A stretch of 64,000 nt of DNA. Origin: Bog-756 sp963806455 (GTDB taxonomy: Bacteria > Actinomycetota > Acidimicrobiia > Acidimicrobiales > RAAP-2). The position numbers were made by a program, and so were the translations under genes. Under the pieces are notes generated by a model, which was not told where the DNA came from, made no database searches, and saw only the letters and a list, made by a program, of their open reading frames with translations. Each line of letters begins with the position of its first letter. Positions within the stretch are counted from its first letter, which is position 1. Of this stretch, positions 63,430 to 64,000 are shown in pieces. The stretch is from assembly GCA_963806455.1 (NCBI GenBank), contig CAWDXZ010000006.1:62001-126000 (forward strand), read 5' to 3'.

Positions 63430-64000
63430 GGCGCCGCAAGCACCATCCCGAAGTGATGGCCATCTCGGAGCACGAACTCGCGGTCATGACCACCGATCTC
63501 GAGACACTCCACCATGACGTCGCCATGCCGGCCATGAGCGAGGCGATCGGCGAGTGGACCGATCGTGTCCGCACCAGTCGAAGAGGCTTCCTCATCGGCG
63601 CCGGCGCCGTGGCCGGAGCTGCCGTGTTGGCCGCCTGCTCCTCCAATTGTCGAGCCCGACGACAACAGCGGCCGGCGGCGCCTCGGGCTCGGGCACCGGG
63701 GGCAAGTTGACCGGGGACCTGTCGGTGGCCGCCTTGGCGGCCGGCCTGGAGAACCTGGCCGTTGCCGCCTACGGAGACGTGCTGTCGGCGGCGTCGGCGG
63801 GCAAGCTGGGAACGGTCCCTCCGGCCGTGGCCACCTTCGCCACCACGGTCAAGTCCCAGCACGCCCAGCATGCGCAGGCATGGAACTCCGCCATCGTGGC
63901 GGCCGGTCACCAGGCCATCACAGCACCCGACCGGGTGCTCACCCCGGTGGTCACCAAGGACTTCGCCAAGGTCACCGATGTGACCGGGGCGGCCAAATTG
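63426..64000 (+). pseudogene. Second ferritin-like protein, frameshifted and cut by the window end
   Basis: Begins MRRRKHHPEVMAISEHELAVM, with a twin-arginine segment TSRRGFLIGAGAVAGAAVLAAC that could be a Tat lipoprotein signal. At 63645-63660 (AGCCCGACG) the frame must shift by one base; afterwards the reading DLSVAALAAGLENLAVAAYGDVL ... TTVKSQHAQHAQAWNSAIV matches the helical ferritin-like domain of the gene before it. One added C in the CCC run restores it. The C-terminus lies beyond 64000. Co-transcribed with the previous gene. Confidence 0.75.

Overview
The window is high-GC DNA from an actinobacterium. It carries a WhiB regulator, a PASTA-type Ser/Thr kinase, a Mec+/CysO/CysM sulfur-carrier cysteine pathway, a mycothiol-type maleylpyruvate isomerase fold protein, a DUF2127 protein and a long variant of serine hydroxymethyltransferase. 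Cell-surface repeats of the YWLVASDGGVFTFGDA type and abundant acyl-CoA, SDR and BVMO genes make an Acidimicrobiia-like lineage the best guess; this is inference, since no rRNA is present.

Layout. 1-9.7 kb: broken DUF2127 gene, PhyH dioxygenase, FUSC-type membrane protein, tRNA-Cys, family 4 glycosyltransferase, glnD, L,D-transpeptidase, enoyl-CoA hydratase. 10-20 kb: DUF4388 protein, rph-rdgB, mec-cysO-cysM, smpB, PASTA kinase, WhiB, a gene-poor stretch with two small genes, then ssrA (tmRNA). 20-27.5 kb: ZTP riboswitch and glyA, a block of duplicated hairpins, a secreted alpha/beta hydrolase, a DUF2630 protein and a large frameshifted BTAD-type regulator. 27.5-33.4 kb: acyl-CoA dehydrogenase, two SDRs, an esterase and a HAPMO-like Baeyer-Villiger monooxygenase, which together look like a ketone-degradation set. 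33.5-55 kb: repeat-bearing NlpC/P60 hydrolase, two GGDEF-EAL proteins, MFS exporter, TerB/COQ4-like protein, a sugar/PLP operon, a ferritin-like/luciferase-like oxidoreductase pair, a secreted PHM-like copper monooxygenase, a TrmA/RumA RNA methyltransferase and a nitroreductase.

55.3-61.85 kb is a small integrative element in tRNA-Gly(TCC). It has a large serine recombinase whose 3' end runs antisense through the tRNA gene, two Replication-Relaxation family winged-helix proteins, and AT-richer cargo (a trypsin-like protease broken by two frame changes and a lipoprotein). A 15-bp direct repeat marks both ends. 61.85-64 kb is again chromosome-like, with a cupredoxin lipoprotein and two ferritin-like proteins.

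At least five single-base frame breaks hit otherwise well-preserved genes (DUF2127, BTAD regulator, protease twice, last ferritin-like gene). Three of them are repaired by adding one base in a G/C-rich run, so residual assembly indels are a real possibility and each break should be read with that in mind.
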